Source of the DNA: Lachnospiraceae bacterium
GTDB lineage: Bacteria; Bacillota; Clostridia; Lachnospirales; Lachnospiraceae
Length of the DNA: 64,000 nt
Assembly (NCBI GenBank): GCA_024690825.1
Contig: JAILOK010000097.1
Span: forward strand, 1 to 64,000
Direction: 5' to 3'
Positions 7,839 through 16,194 of this stretch are shown here, piece after piece. Position 1 is the first letter of the stretch, and every line of letters starts with the position of its first letter. The position numbers and the translations under genes were made by a program. The notes below the pieces were generated by a model, which saw nothing but the letters and a program-made list of their open reading frames with translations, was not told the origin of the DNA and made no database searches.

Positions 7839-9526
7839 TCGTTGGCAAATGTATCTTTTTTAGATTCCTCTAAAATCTTGCGATCCGCCTTGTAAAAAAG
7901 GAAACCTTGCGTTCGCTTCACTCCCGCAAGCTCTTAAATCAAATTTGGCTGCCTGCAGCAACCTGATCCGTAATCAGCTTACAAATGCATGACAAAACGC
8001 TTTCATTGATGCCGTCTGCATTGCATCAAGTAATGGCATATGTGCATTCCATCGATCCAGATATGAGCTGCCTTTACCATCTTTTTTGGGAACCTTTGCT
8101 GAACTTATTTCCTCTATGATCTCACCAAGGTACACTGTTGTTATCAGCCCATCTGTATACCTTTCTATTGTGTCAATCAGTTCCCTGTTTTCCTTGCGGT
8201 ACATGACCTTTGCAAGGTTATTCGCTCCCCTTCCCCATCGCATCCTGCGATGTTTCATCCGCATAGTTATCAGGGTACAGTTCTGATTCTCCTGAACTCC
8301 CATTTCTTTATGCAGCATACCCTTCTGTGGCTCGGGTATATCTATTCCGCGTTTATGATACGGCAGAAGACCGTCTTTGTTATTATTCAGGTACTTATAC
8401 AGCTCTCTTGCATTTTTTGCCGCTTTACCATTATCTTCATCGCTTTCTACACTGTCTGCATAGATAAGGATGTATTCCAGCATTTTATCTATCTTTTCTT
8501 CCGCAAAAAGCGTTGCTACATCCTGTTGTGCCTTTTTATCCCTTATCAGTTTTTTGATTCCTTTTTGTATGTGAAAGCGATCCAGCTGAAATATCGCATC
8601 CGGGTCGTATTCTTCTTTTATCCAGCCTCCTCCATCTCCATTCAGGATTCGCTGTTGTATCTCATCTGCATCATACTTACTCCTGATAAACGCTTCCCGT
8701 TTTTCGTGAAATTCTCTGCTGTCCTCCATCCCGGCCAACATTCTTTTCTCAACAAGACGGCTCTGTTTTAACTTGGCTGCTTCTTCGTCCCATCCTTCGT
8801 ACATGGTAAAGATTTTCATTTCTTTCTTGGGTATCTTCTTATGGTCGGGACCCTGCATTTTTAACCAGACGCCATCCATTTCTTCGAAAAGTACTGGTAT
8901 CTCTTTTTGACCTGCGGTTTTACCGGCCTTCATTCTGACTACATCCGCCTGTTCTTCTTCACTTATCCGTTCTCCCAGCCGCTGTATAAACCCCCAGACT
9001 CCGGTATGGCTTATGTTTTGTCCACATGTGCTGCTTATCATTTCTGCTGTATCTCGATATGTGGCTCCTGTTATAGTCATCGCTATCTTTTCTGCAAGAT
9101 TGCTTGATATGAGGCCTATCTTGTTCATCTTCATAGCCTCATCCAACAGATATATCGTTGCAATACTGCCGTCATCTTGTTTTACTCTGTAAACTCTTCT
9201 TTGATATACGATCGTTCCGAACAGTGTCTTTATTGAGGTCTTTCTTAAGCCTTTATTCCTGTATACTCTGCTGTCTCTCTGATCAGAGAGTTCCTTGTCA
9301 TATCTTTCAAGAAGGATCTGTGCCATCTCTCTTCCAAGTGCACATATATAGTCGTAGATTCTCTGCTCAAACTCCTTGAAAGACATCAGTCCTTCATTTA
9401 CAATAGATTCCATCAGATGCTCCTCCATTAATGTTTTTTTGGACAACTAACATCTTAGAGGAAATCTGTATGATAGGGAAGGGGATGTTCCTCTTCCCTA
9501 TTTTTTTGCCAACGAATATTTTACAC
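7828..9526. mobile_element. ISLre2-family insertion sequence, apparently complete
   Basis: About 1.7 kb bounded by imperfect inverted repeats of about 22 bases: both begin GTGT and share TCGTTGGCAAA (one T differs in distance only), 18 of 22 positions alike. It contains one full transposase gene on the minus strand. The flanking bases (AGTAT on the left, TAACG on the right) do not match as a target duplication, and the interrupted genes on the two sides are different proteins, so DNA between them was probably lost in an IS-mediated deletion or rearrangement. Confidence 0.85.
7974..9413 (-). CDS. ISLre2-family transposase (UPF0236)
   Basis: A long basic protein with features of the ISLre2/UPF0236 transposases: LFGTIVYQRRVYRV near the N-terminus, VLFEEMDGVWLKMQG in the catalytic core, NGDGGGWIK and FQLDRFHIQKG, and a C-terminal RMKHRRMRWGRGANNLAKV. 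Length (480-490 residues) is normal and no frame break is seen, so it could be active. The ORF track starts at a TTG (9446); ATG 9413 is preferred because GGAGGAG lies six bases upstream. It reads away from the truncated kinase. Confidence 0.88.
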   Translation of the reverse strand: MESIVNEGLMSFKEFEQRIYDYICALGREMAQILLERYDKELSDQRDSRVYRNKGLRKTSIKTLFGTIVYQRRVYRVKQDDGSIATIYLLDEAMKMNKIGLISSNLAEKIAMTITGATYRDTAEMISSTCGQNISHTGVWGFIQRLGERISEEEQADVVRMKAGKTAGQKEIPVLFEEMDGVWLKMQGPDHKKIPKKEMKIFTMYEGWDEEAAKLKQSRLVEKRMLAGMEDSREFHEKREAFIRSKYDADEIQQRILNGDGGGWIKEEYDPDAIFQLDRFHIQKGIKKLIRDKKAQQDVATLFAEEKIDKMLEYILIYADSVESDEDNGKAAKNARELYKYLNNNKDGLLPYHKRGIDIPEPQKGMLHKEMGVQENQNCTLITMRMKHRRMRWGRGANNLAKVMYRKENRELIDTIERYTDGLITTVYLGEIIEEISSAKVPKKDGKGSSYLDRWNAHMPLLDAMQTASMKAFCHAFVS

Positions 9527-9529
9527 TAA

Positions 9530-10339
9530 CGGCACTGTATTTCGGTACATGATGCCACAAGCGTCTTTTCTTCTGTCAGCAGGATTTTTGCCGCCACCAT
9601 TCTTGTTGTCATAGGAATCGTGGTCACTTCAGGTGTCATGCTTGCCGTTTCCGGAAGAAGAGCCGTCATGGCAAGACAGGCCCTTGCCGCAAATGAAGCC
9701 AGGGCGGAATTTCTGGCAAACATGTCCCATGAGATCAGGACACCGATCAATGCGGTGCTCGGAATGAACGAGATGATCTTAAGGGAGAGCAAAGAAGGCC
9801 ATATCCTTGATTATTCAAAGAAAATAAAGACAGCGGGACAAAGGCTCCTGGATCTTGTCAATGAGCTCCTTGATTATTCGTCCTCCGACCCGGACAGAAG
9901 CATCACAAGGACAGAAAAAAGCTTTATAGCTCCCGAGGCGCATATCCTTGTTGTCGACGATGAGCCGATGAACCTGGAGGTGTTCAAAAGTCTGCTTAAG
10001 CACACGCGCATAAAGATCGATCAGGCAGGCAGCGGAAAAGAAGCCGTAAAGAAGGCCCGTGACAACGATTACGATGTGGTATTCATGGATCATATGATGC
10101 CGGAAATGGACGGAGTCGAGGCCATGAAGAAGATCAGGGCCGTGACCTCTGATGTGGGCAGGTCTGTAATCATTGTCGCGCTTACGGCAAATGCCGTATC
10201 GGGAGCGAGAGAGATGTTCATAAAGGAAGGCTTTGACGGATTCATCGCCAAGCCTATAAATACGGCGGATTTTGAAAGAGTGATGCTTCGGGAACTTCCG
10301 GAGGGAAAAATTTCATTTGACGGGAGGGCGAGAGAATGA
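9530..10339 (+). pseudogene. 5'-truncated hybrid histidine kinase (HisKA-receiver remnant)
   Basis: The open frame continues upstream of the listed GTG (9620) to the IS border, giving HDATSVFSSVSR and a membrane helix (ILVVIGIVVTSGVML) before the coiled linker, so the sensor part has been removed by the insertion. Then come a dimerisation/phospho-acceptor helix (NMSHEIRTPINAVLGM) and directly a receiver domain (ILVVDDEPMN, phospho-Asp in VFMDHMMPEMDG, Lys in IAKPI). No ATPase domain lies between them: the N, G1 and G2 boxes are missing. Without its own start codon it is probably silent or translated only from GTG 9620. Its stop overlaps the next ATG (ATGA). Confidence 0.75.
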
Positions 10340-13300
10340 AGCTGATAAAAAAAGCGCTTGGCAGACTGAGCGACTTCACTCTCAGTTACGAAGAACGTAC
10401 CTTTATCATGCTGGCCCTGACCGGAGTTACGGCAATGATCATTGCCCTGATCTTTGATATACTTGGCGGGGAGAGCATGGTTGAGAATGTGACTATTATC
10501 ATTTCGATAATACTTGTTCCGGTCATAGTGACTATAAGCGTCCGGACTAAGAAGATCTGGCTCGGGTCGATCCTGTGCGTATCCGCTCTTGTTTTTGGCA
10601 TCATCCCGGTTACCTTCTTTTTCGGCGGTGGAATGAACGGAGGAGGCGTATACTGGATAATATTTGCCTACATGTTCATAGGAATGTCCCTTACCGGAAA
10701 GCTGAGAGTTACGATGATGGTGATCCTTACAGGTGTCGGATTATTTGAATTGTGGGCTTCTTTCAGACATCCGGAATGGATATACCGCCATACCAGAGAG
10801 ATGGCTTGTGTTGATTCCGCTGTGTCCATTATACTTGTGGGCATCTGCATCTATCTGATGCATACCTACCAGAAATGGATATTTATTGAAGAAAGCAACC
10901 GGGCTTATGCGGAAGCAAAAAGGGCAGAGGAACTGAACCGCTCCCAGAACCGCTTTTTCTCCAGCATGAGCCATGAGATCCGAACCCCCATAAACTCGAT
11001 ACTGGGTCTAAACGAGCTCATACTCAGAGACGAATATGCATCGGATGATATTATAAGGGATGCATCAGGCATACAGGGCGCGGGAAAAATGCTCCTTGCT
11101 CTTATTAATGACATTCTGGATTTTTCAAAGATAGAAGCGGGAAGCATGGATATAGTTCCCGTGGATTACCGTATCGGGGATATGCTTTCCGAGATCGTCA
11201 ATATGATATGGCTTCGGGCACATGATAAGGGACTGGGGCTTGAAGTCAGCGTGGACCCGGAGGTTCCCGTGGTGCTTTACGGTGATGAGGTCCGCATCAA
11301 GCAGGTGATCATAAACCTTCTCAATAACGCGGTAAAGTACACAAAAGAAGGCCATGTGGAGCTGAATGTCGAAAGCAGGGATATAGATGATAATACGGTT
11401 GAACTGCTGATATCCGTTTCAGATACGGGAATGGGAATAAAAAAGGAGGACCTGCCATTCCTGTTCGATGCTTTCAAGAGGGTCGATGAGGGAAAGAACA
11501 GGCATATCGAGGGAACAGGTCTCGGACTTTCCATCGTAAAACAGCTTGTTGAACTCATGGACGGAAATATCACGGTAAACAGCGTCTACGGTGAAGGATC
11601 CACCTTCACTGTCATGGTGAAACAGACCGTGACCGATCATAATAAGGTCGGCGAGCTCAATATCCATAACCAGCAGATGGTGAGGAGAAGCTCATACGAG
11701 AGCAGATTCTGGGCACCCGAGGTCAGGATCCTCATAGTGGATGACAATGAAATGAACCTTGAGGTCGAAAAAAGGCTTCTTGTTGATACCGATATGGGCA
11801 TAGACACGGCCTTAAGCGGAAAGGAAGCTCTCGAAAAGAGCCAGCAGATCCATTATGATGCCATCTTTATGGATCATCTCATGCCCGGAATGGACGGAAT
11901 AGAGTGCCTGGAGGCCTTAAGGAATCAGGCGGGAGGGTTAAACCGTGCCACCCCGGTGATCATCCTTACCGCCAATGCCGGAAGCGGGAACAGGGAACTT
12001 TACAACAGAGCCGGATTTGACGGATATCTTGTCAAACCGGTTTCGGGTGAAGCCATGGAGGATATGCTCATACGGCATATTCCGGCTGAAAAGCTGATCT
12101 TAAGGTCTGTGATGATGGGCGAAGATGAGGAGATAAATACCTCGGATAATTATGCCGAAAAGCTTCCCGTCATTATCACATCCTCCAGCATGTGCGATCT
12201 TCCCGAATCGATGATAAGAAAGCTTCATATCCCCATTCTGCCGTTTATGATCAAAACAGATGAGGGAGAGTTTGAAGACGGGGTCAATATGGACGCCGAT
12301 GAGCTTATCAGGCACATGAATCAGGGGAAAGAAGCTGTTTCGTCACCGCCGGATGAGGCTGAATATACGGGATTCTTTGCAAATGTTTTAAGAAGGGCGC
12401 ATCACATCATACATATATCGATCACGACCAGCATGAGCCGGGATTACAGCTCGGCCTCTGAAGCGGCTAAGTCCTTTGACAACGTATCGGTAATAAATTC
12501 GGAATGCATATCGAGCGCCACCGGAATACTCGTGCTGATCGCCTGCAAGCTGGTGCAGCAGGGATTGTCGGCGGAGGATATCGTAGCTGAACTTGAGACG
12601 GCAAAGAAACGCTTAAAGTGCAGTTTTATAATAAATACGACCGATTATATGGCAAAAAAGGGTCTGGTGAGCAAAAGGCTTAACAGGATCGCCGACGCGC
12701 TGAACCTGCATCCTGCTTTAAGGATAAAGGACGACAGGGCAGGCATCGGAGGAGTCTGGTTCGGAAGGACGAAGAGGGCCTACAAAAAATATATCGCAAA
12801 CGCCTTGCCGCCGGATACCATACCGGATTCCGATATGGTGTTTGTCACTTATGTGGATGTGCCGGGAGAAATGCTTGAATGGATCGAAGCGGAGATCAGA
12901 AAGACGGCCTATTTCGAGCATGTGGTATTTCAGCAGGCATCGGCCGCAATATCCTCAAACTGCGGTCCGGGAACCTTTGGAATACTGTATTTCCTCAAAT
13001 CGAATAAATCCTATAATCTGGCATCGTTCATAGATCCCGTGACGGAGCGCGGGAGAGTTGAGGATGAAGAGGATATGACCGATGATATGGATGCCGAAGA
13101 TGCGGAAACGGATATCCCTGCCGAAGATATGGCAGAGGAGGTTTCCGTTGAGGAAACTCATGTGCCCGAGCCTGCCGCCGGGAAAAAATGGTACGACGGG
13201 ATAGACTGCATAGATGCAGCGGCTGCCATAAAGAACAGCGGGTCCGAGGAGGCATTTAAGAGTGTATTAAAGATCTTCTTTGATTCCATAGAAGAAAAGC

Positions 13301-13770
13301 ACGGGGATCTGGAAAAATTCTACTCTTCAGAGGATTGGGACAATTATACGATCAAGATCCACGCTCTGAAAAGCTCAGCAAGGCTTGTGGGAGCCACGGA
13401 TCTGGGCGAAAAGGCCGAGCGTCTGGAGATGGCGGGCAAGGAAAAGGATCTTGATTATATCAGGGATAATCATGTGCCGGTAATGGGAGAGTATCTCTCC
13501 TTTGGTGAGAAGCTTAAATCCGTATTTAACGAAGATGCCGTTAAAGACGGAAAAGCAGGCGGCAAACCCGTGGCGGATGATTTTATGATGGAAAGCATAT
13601 ATGAGGAGCTTAAAAGCGCGGCAGATGACATGGACTGCGAAAGGGTCGAGGCCATCATGAAGGAGGCCGGGGAATATGCCATACCCGATGCCGAGCAGGA
13701 AAGATTCAACGCTGTCAGTGAAAAAGCAAGGATGCTCGATTATGAAGGAATACTTGAAGCGCTTAAATAA
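10336..13770 (+). CDS. Hybrid histidine kinase with receiver, DegV and HPt domains
   Basis: 1144 residues. In order: about six membrane helices (20-185); HisKA with phospho-His at about 213 (SMSHEIRTPINSI); HATPase with N box NLLNNAVKYT, G1 DTGMGI and G2 GTGLGLSI (about 310-440); receiver with phospho-Asp at about 513 (IFMDHLMPGMDG); a DegV/EDD fatty-acid-binding domain from about 609 to 890 (start PVIITSSSMCDLP, SITTSMSRDYSSA, end CGPGTFGILYF); an acidic linker; and an HPt domain with His at about 1009 (IHALKSSARLVGA). All phosphorelay residues are intact. Members of the DegV family bind fatty acids for phosphorylation by FakA; here such a domain sits inside a phosphorelay and could report lipid state (inference). 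Coupled to the upstream kinase remnant and followed by an amino-acid symporter. Confidence 0.88.
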   Translation: MKLIKKALGRLSDFTLSYEERTFIMLALTGVTAMIIALIFDILGGESMVENVTIIISIILVPVIVTISVRTKKIWLGSILCVSALVFGIIPVTFFFGGGMNGGGVYWIIFAYMFIGMSLTGKLRVTMMVILTGVGLFELWASFRHPEWIYRHTREMACVDSAVSIILVGICIYLMHTYQKWIFIEESNRAYAEAKRAEELNRSQNRFFSSMSHEIRTPINSILGLNELILRDEYASDDIIRDASGIQGAGKMLLALINDILDFSKIEAGSMDIVPVDYRIGDMLSEIVNMIWLRAHDKGLGLEVSVDPEVPVVLYGDEVRIKQVIINLLNNAVKYTKEGHVELNVESRDIDDNTVELLISVSDTGMGIKKEDLPFLFDAFKRVDEGKNRHIEGTGLGLSIVKQLVELMDGNITVNSVYGEGSTFTVMVKQTVTDHNKVGELNIHNQQMVRRSSYESRFWAPEVRILIVDDNEMNLEVEKRLLVDTDMGIDTALSGKEALEKSQQIHYDAIFMDHLMPGMDGIECLEALRNQAGGLNRATPVIILTANAGSGNRELYNRAGFDGYLVKPVSGEAMEDMLIRHIPAEKLILRSVMMGEDEEINTSDNYAEKLPVIITSSSMCDLPESMIRKLHIPILPFMIKTDEGEFEDGVNMDADELIRHMNQGKEAVSSPPDEAEYTGFFANVLRRAHHIIHISITTSMSRDYSSASEAAKSFDNVSVINSECISSATGILVLIACKLVQQGLSAEDIVAELETAKKRLKCSFIINTTDYMAKKGLVSKRLNRIADALNLHPALRIKDDRAGIGGVWFGRTKRAYKKYIANALPPDTIPDSDMVFVTYVDVPGEMLEWIEAEIRKTAYFEHVVFQQASAAISSNCGPGTFGILYFLKSNKSYNLASFIDPVTERGRVEDEEDMTDDMDAEDAETDIPAEDMAEEVSVEETHVPEPAAGKKWYDGIDCIDAAAAIKNSGSEEAFKSVLKIFFDSIEEKHGDLEKFYSSEDWDNYTIKIHALKSSARLVGATDLGEKAERLEMAGKEKDLDYIRDNHVPVMGEYLSFGEKLKSVFNEDAVKDGKAGGKPVADDFMMESIYEELKSAADDMDCERVEAIMKEAGEYAIPDAEQERFNAVSEKARMLDYEGILEALK

Positions 13771-13818
13771 CTGTGTAAGTTTTTTATGAATGACCTGAAT
13801 AAATAAAAGGATGATCAT

Positions 13819-15342
13819 ATGGATACTGTTGTAAGAATAAATGATGCGGTGAATTCCTTTGCGTGGGGAACTTTCGGTCTTGTTCTTCTTTTGGGAACAG
13901 GGCTGATATGCACTGTTGTCACAGGTTTCTTTCAGATAACCCATATCAGGCACTGGTTTAAGGAAACCTTCGGGATAATGAGAAACAGAGGCCGCATAAT
14001 AAACGATGCCGGAGCTCTTTCGCAGTTCCGTTCCTTTTGTACGGCTTTATGCGCAACGATAGGCACGGGAAATATCGCCGGCGTGTCCACGGCGATCTGT
14101 GTCGGAGGACCGGGAGCCGTATTCTGGATGTGGGTCGCGGCTTTTTTCGGTATGATGGTCAAGTATTCCGAAAATGTCCTGGGCGTCTACTACAGACGTA
14201 GGAATTCGGAAGGAGCATGGTCGGGCGGACCTATGTATTATCTCGAGGACGGGCTCGGATCCATAAAACACTGCAGGAAGCCGGGAAGAGTATTGGGTAT
14301 TCTCTTCTGCATATTTACCGTACTGGCTTCCTTTGGCATAGGCAATATGGGTCAGATAAACAAGATCACGATCAATTTCGGTGAAACATTTCTTTCGGGT
14401 GTGAATAAGGGAATGTTTCTCGGAGCGCCAAATGTTGACTGGATGATAGGATTCGTCCTTATGATCGCCGTTGCATGTATTATCATGGGCGGCTTCAGGA
14501 GACTGGCGGCGGTTTCCGAAAAACTGATCCCTTTTATGTCATGTATGTATATTCTGGGATGCCTCATAGTGATACTGCTTCATATCACAATGATCCCGGC
14601 AGTATTTTCAGCCATATTCAGGTTTGCTCTGGGAACGAAGGCGTTTGCCGGAGGAACGGCAGGTACGGCAGTGCAGCTGGCTTTTAATACTATCAAGAAC
14701 GGATGCAAGAGAGGCGTCTTTTCAAATGAGGCAGGCCTCGGTTCTTCCGTCATGGTTCACAGCAACACCTGTGCAAGGGAACCCGTAAAGCAGGGAATGT
14801 GGGGGATCGCGGAGGTTTTCCTTGATACGATCGTGATCTGCTCCATGACCGCGATCGTTGTTTTAAGCTCGGGAGCCATTGATCTTGGCACAGGTCTTGT
14901 CGTGGAAGGAACGAATGATGCCACTCTGGTCGCAAAGTCCTTCGGAGCCGTGCTTGGAAAGCCGGGAGAGTGGTTTGTGGTGCTTGCGATCACGCTCTTT
15001 GCCTTTACAACTGTCATGGGATGGTCTTATTATGGAGCAAAGGTCACGGAATATCTATTTGGCGTGACATGGGCAAAGGTATACCGGATGTTCTTCATCC
15101 TGCTCATCATCCTGGGCGCAGTGATGGAGTCGAATCTGGCCTGGGATATATCGGATACCTTTAACGGACTGATGATGATACCGAACCTGATCGGGCTTCT
15201 GACGCAGATCCCGTTGATAATAAAGCTTACGAAAAACTATGTCGACAGGAGACTTAAAAACAGGGATGTGAAGCCGCTGCTCTCATATGATCCCGATATA
15301 CAGAAGGATGCCGAAAAAGCAGTGGATAAGGGACTGGATTAA
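13819..15342 (+). CDS. Sodium:alanine/glycine symporter, AGCS family
   Basis: 507 residues with about ten or more membrane helices. AGCS signatures are FCTALCATIGTGNIAGVSTAI (Na+/substrate site), GPGAVFWMWVAAFFGM, SGGPMYYLEDGLG and the VFSNEAGLGSSVMVHS loop. It imports small neutral amino acids with sodium across the cytoplasmic membrane. It lies between the hybrid kinase and a response regulator, 48 and 26 bases away, so transport and signalling genes may form one transcript. Substrate (Ala, Gly or Gln) cannot be decided from sequence. Confidence 0.92.
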   Translation: MDTVVRINDAVNSFAWGTFGLVLLLGTGLICTVVTGFFQITHIRHWFKETFGIMRNRGRIINDAGALSQFRSFCTALCATIGTGNIAGVSTAICVGGPGAVFWMWVAAFFGMMVKYSENVLGVYYRRRNSEGAWSGGPMYYLEDGLGSIKHCRKPGRVLGILFCIFTVLASFGIGNMGQINKITINFGETFLSGVNKGMFLGAPNVDWMIGFVLMIAVACIIMGGFRRLAAVSEKLIPFMSCMYILGCLIVILLHITMIPAVFSAIFRFALGTKAFAGGTAGTAVQLAFNTIKNGCKRGVFSNEAGLGSSVMVHSNTCAREPVKQGMWGIAEVFLDTIVICSMTAIVVLSSGAIDLGTGLVVEGTNDATLVAKSFGAVLGKPGEWFVVLAITLFAFTTVMGWSYYGAKVTEYLFGVTWAKVYRMFFILLIILGAVMESNLAWDISDTFNGLMMIPNLIGLLTQIPLIIKLTKNYVDRRLKNRDVKPLLSYDPDIQKDAEKAVDKGLD

Positions 15343-15368
15343 GAAATAATATTTTTGGAGGTTTTTTG

Positions 15369-16133
15369 ATGAGTGAGTTAAAGAAAAATGTCGTTCTGGT
15401 AGTCTTTCAGTACAGCGTTGTGGTGAAGGGCTTTGAGAAGAAACTCAGGGATCTGGCATACGGCGTGGATGTATTGTCCGAAGGATATAACAGTATAAGC
15501 GGACGCGTGGACTGGGCAGGACTTGTTGTGTTTTATCTGCCCAAAGATATCGTAAGCGATCTGACGATACAGGATAACTTCAAAAAGATGCTTGCTGTAG
15601 TCCAGGAGAAGGGACGAAATATTATAATTGTAGGAGAACCGGACTTTCACGGCAAGCTTTTAAGTGATGTTCCGTCGGTCAGAGACTGCAAATGGTTTGA
15701 CCGTCCGGTCGATATGGATGCGTTTGCGCAGGCGGTGGAAAAGGGTCTGCAGGCCCCTGCAAAAAAAACCGGTGAAAAAAAGATACTAATCGTTGATGAT
15801 GATCCATCCTACGCCGGCATGGTCAGGGAATGGATCAAGGACACCTATCATACAGATATAGTGACTGCCGGAATGCAGGCCATAACATTTCTGTTAAAAA
15901 AGCCCGTAGACCTGATACTGCTTGATTATGAGATGCCGGTTGTGGACGGCCCGCAGGTGCTCCAGATGCTCAGACAGGAAGAAGCGACCGCGCATATCCC
16001 TGTGATCTTTCTGACGGGAAACGGCACAAAGGAAGCAGTGGGAAGGGTCATGGCATTAAAGCCCGACGGATATATACTGAAATCCACATCCAGGGATAAA
16101 CTGCTTGAGCTGCTGAAGAATAAACTGGGTTGA
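15369..16133 (+). CDS. Response regulator with an N-terminal degenerate receiver and C-terminal receiver
   Basis: 254 residues from ATG 15369, which has GGAGG seven bases upstream (the ORF track's TTG 15366 is less likely). Residues about 135-254 form a complete receiver: ILIVDDDPSYAG, phospho-Asp in LILLDYEMPVVDG, Thr in FLTGNG and Lys in ILKST. The first 125 residues look like another Rossmann-type receiver that has lost its acidic pocket. There is no DNA-binding or enzymatic output domain, so it is probably an intermediate or terminal acceptor, possibly of the HPt domain of the large hybrid kinase. Last gene before a bidirectional terminator. Confidence 0.85.
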   Translation: MSELKKNVVLVVFQYSVVVKGFEKKLRDLAYGVDVLSEGYNSISGRVDWAGLVVFYLPKDIVSDLTIQDNFKKMLAVVQEKGRNIIIVGEPDFHGKLLSDVPSVRDCKWFDRPVDMDAFAQAVEKGLQAPAKKTGEKKILIVDDDPSYAGMVREWIKDTYHTDIVTAGMQAITFLLKKPVDLILLDYEMPVVDGPQVLQMLRQEEATAHIPVIFLTGNGTKEAVGRVMALKPDGYILKSTSRDKLLELLKNKLG

Positions 16134-16151
16134 GTTTTTTATTATATGTGA

Positions 16152-16183
16152 AAAAAGAAGGAGCCCTTACGGGCTCCTTCTTA
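16152..16183. terminator. Bidirectional terminator between convergent genes
   Basis: GAAGGAGCCC - TTAC - GGGCTCCTTC is a perfect 10-bp stem; a run of A on its left gives the minus-strand transcript a T-run (TTCTTTTTTC). It serves the sulfatase gene arriving from the right and probably the response regulator from the left. Confidence 0.88.
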
Positions 16184-16194
16184 CATGAGTAAGA

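Noticed and set aside
8250-8771. 173-residue plus-strand ORF inside the IS
   Set aside because: Antisense to the intact transposase; Phe/Ile-rich composition is a shadow of its codon use.
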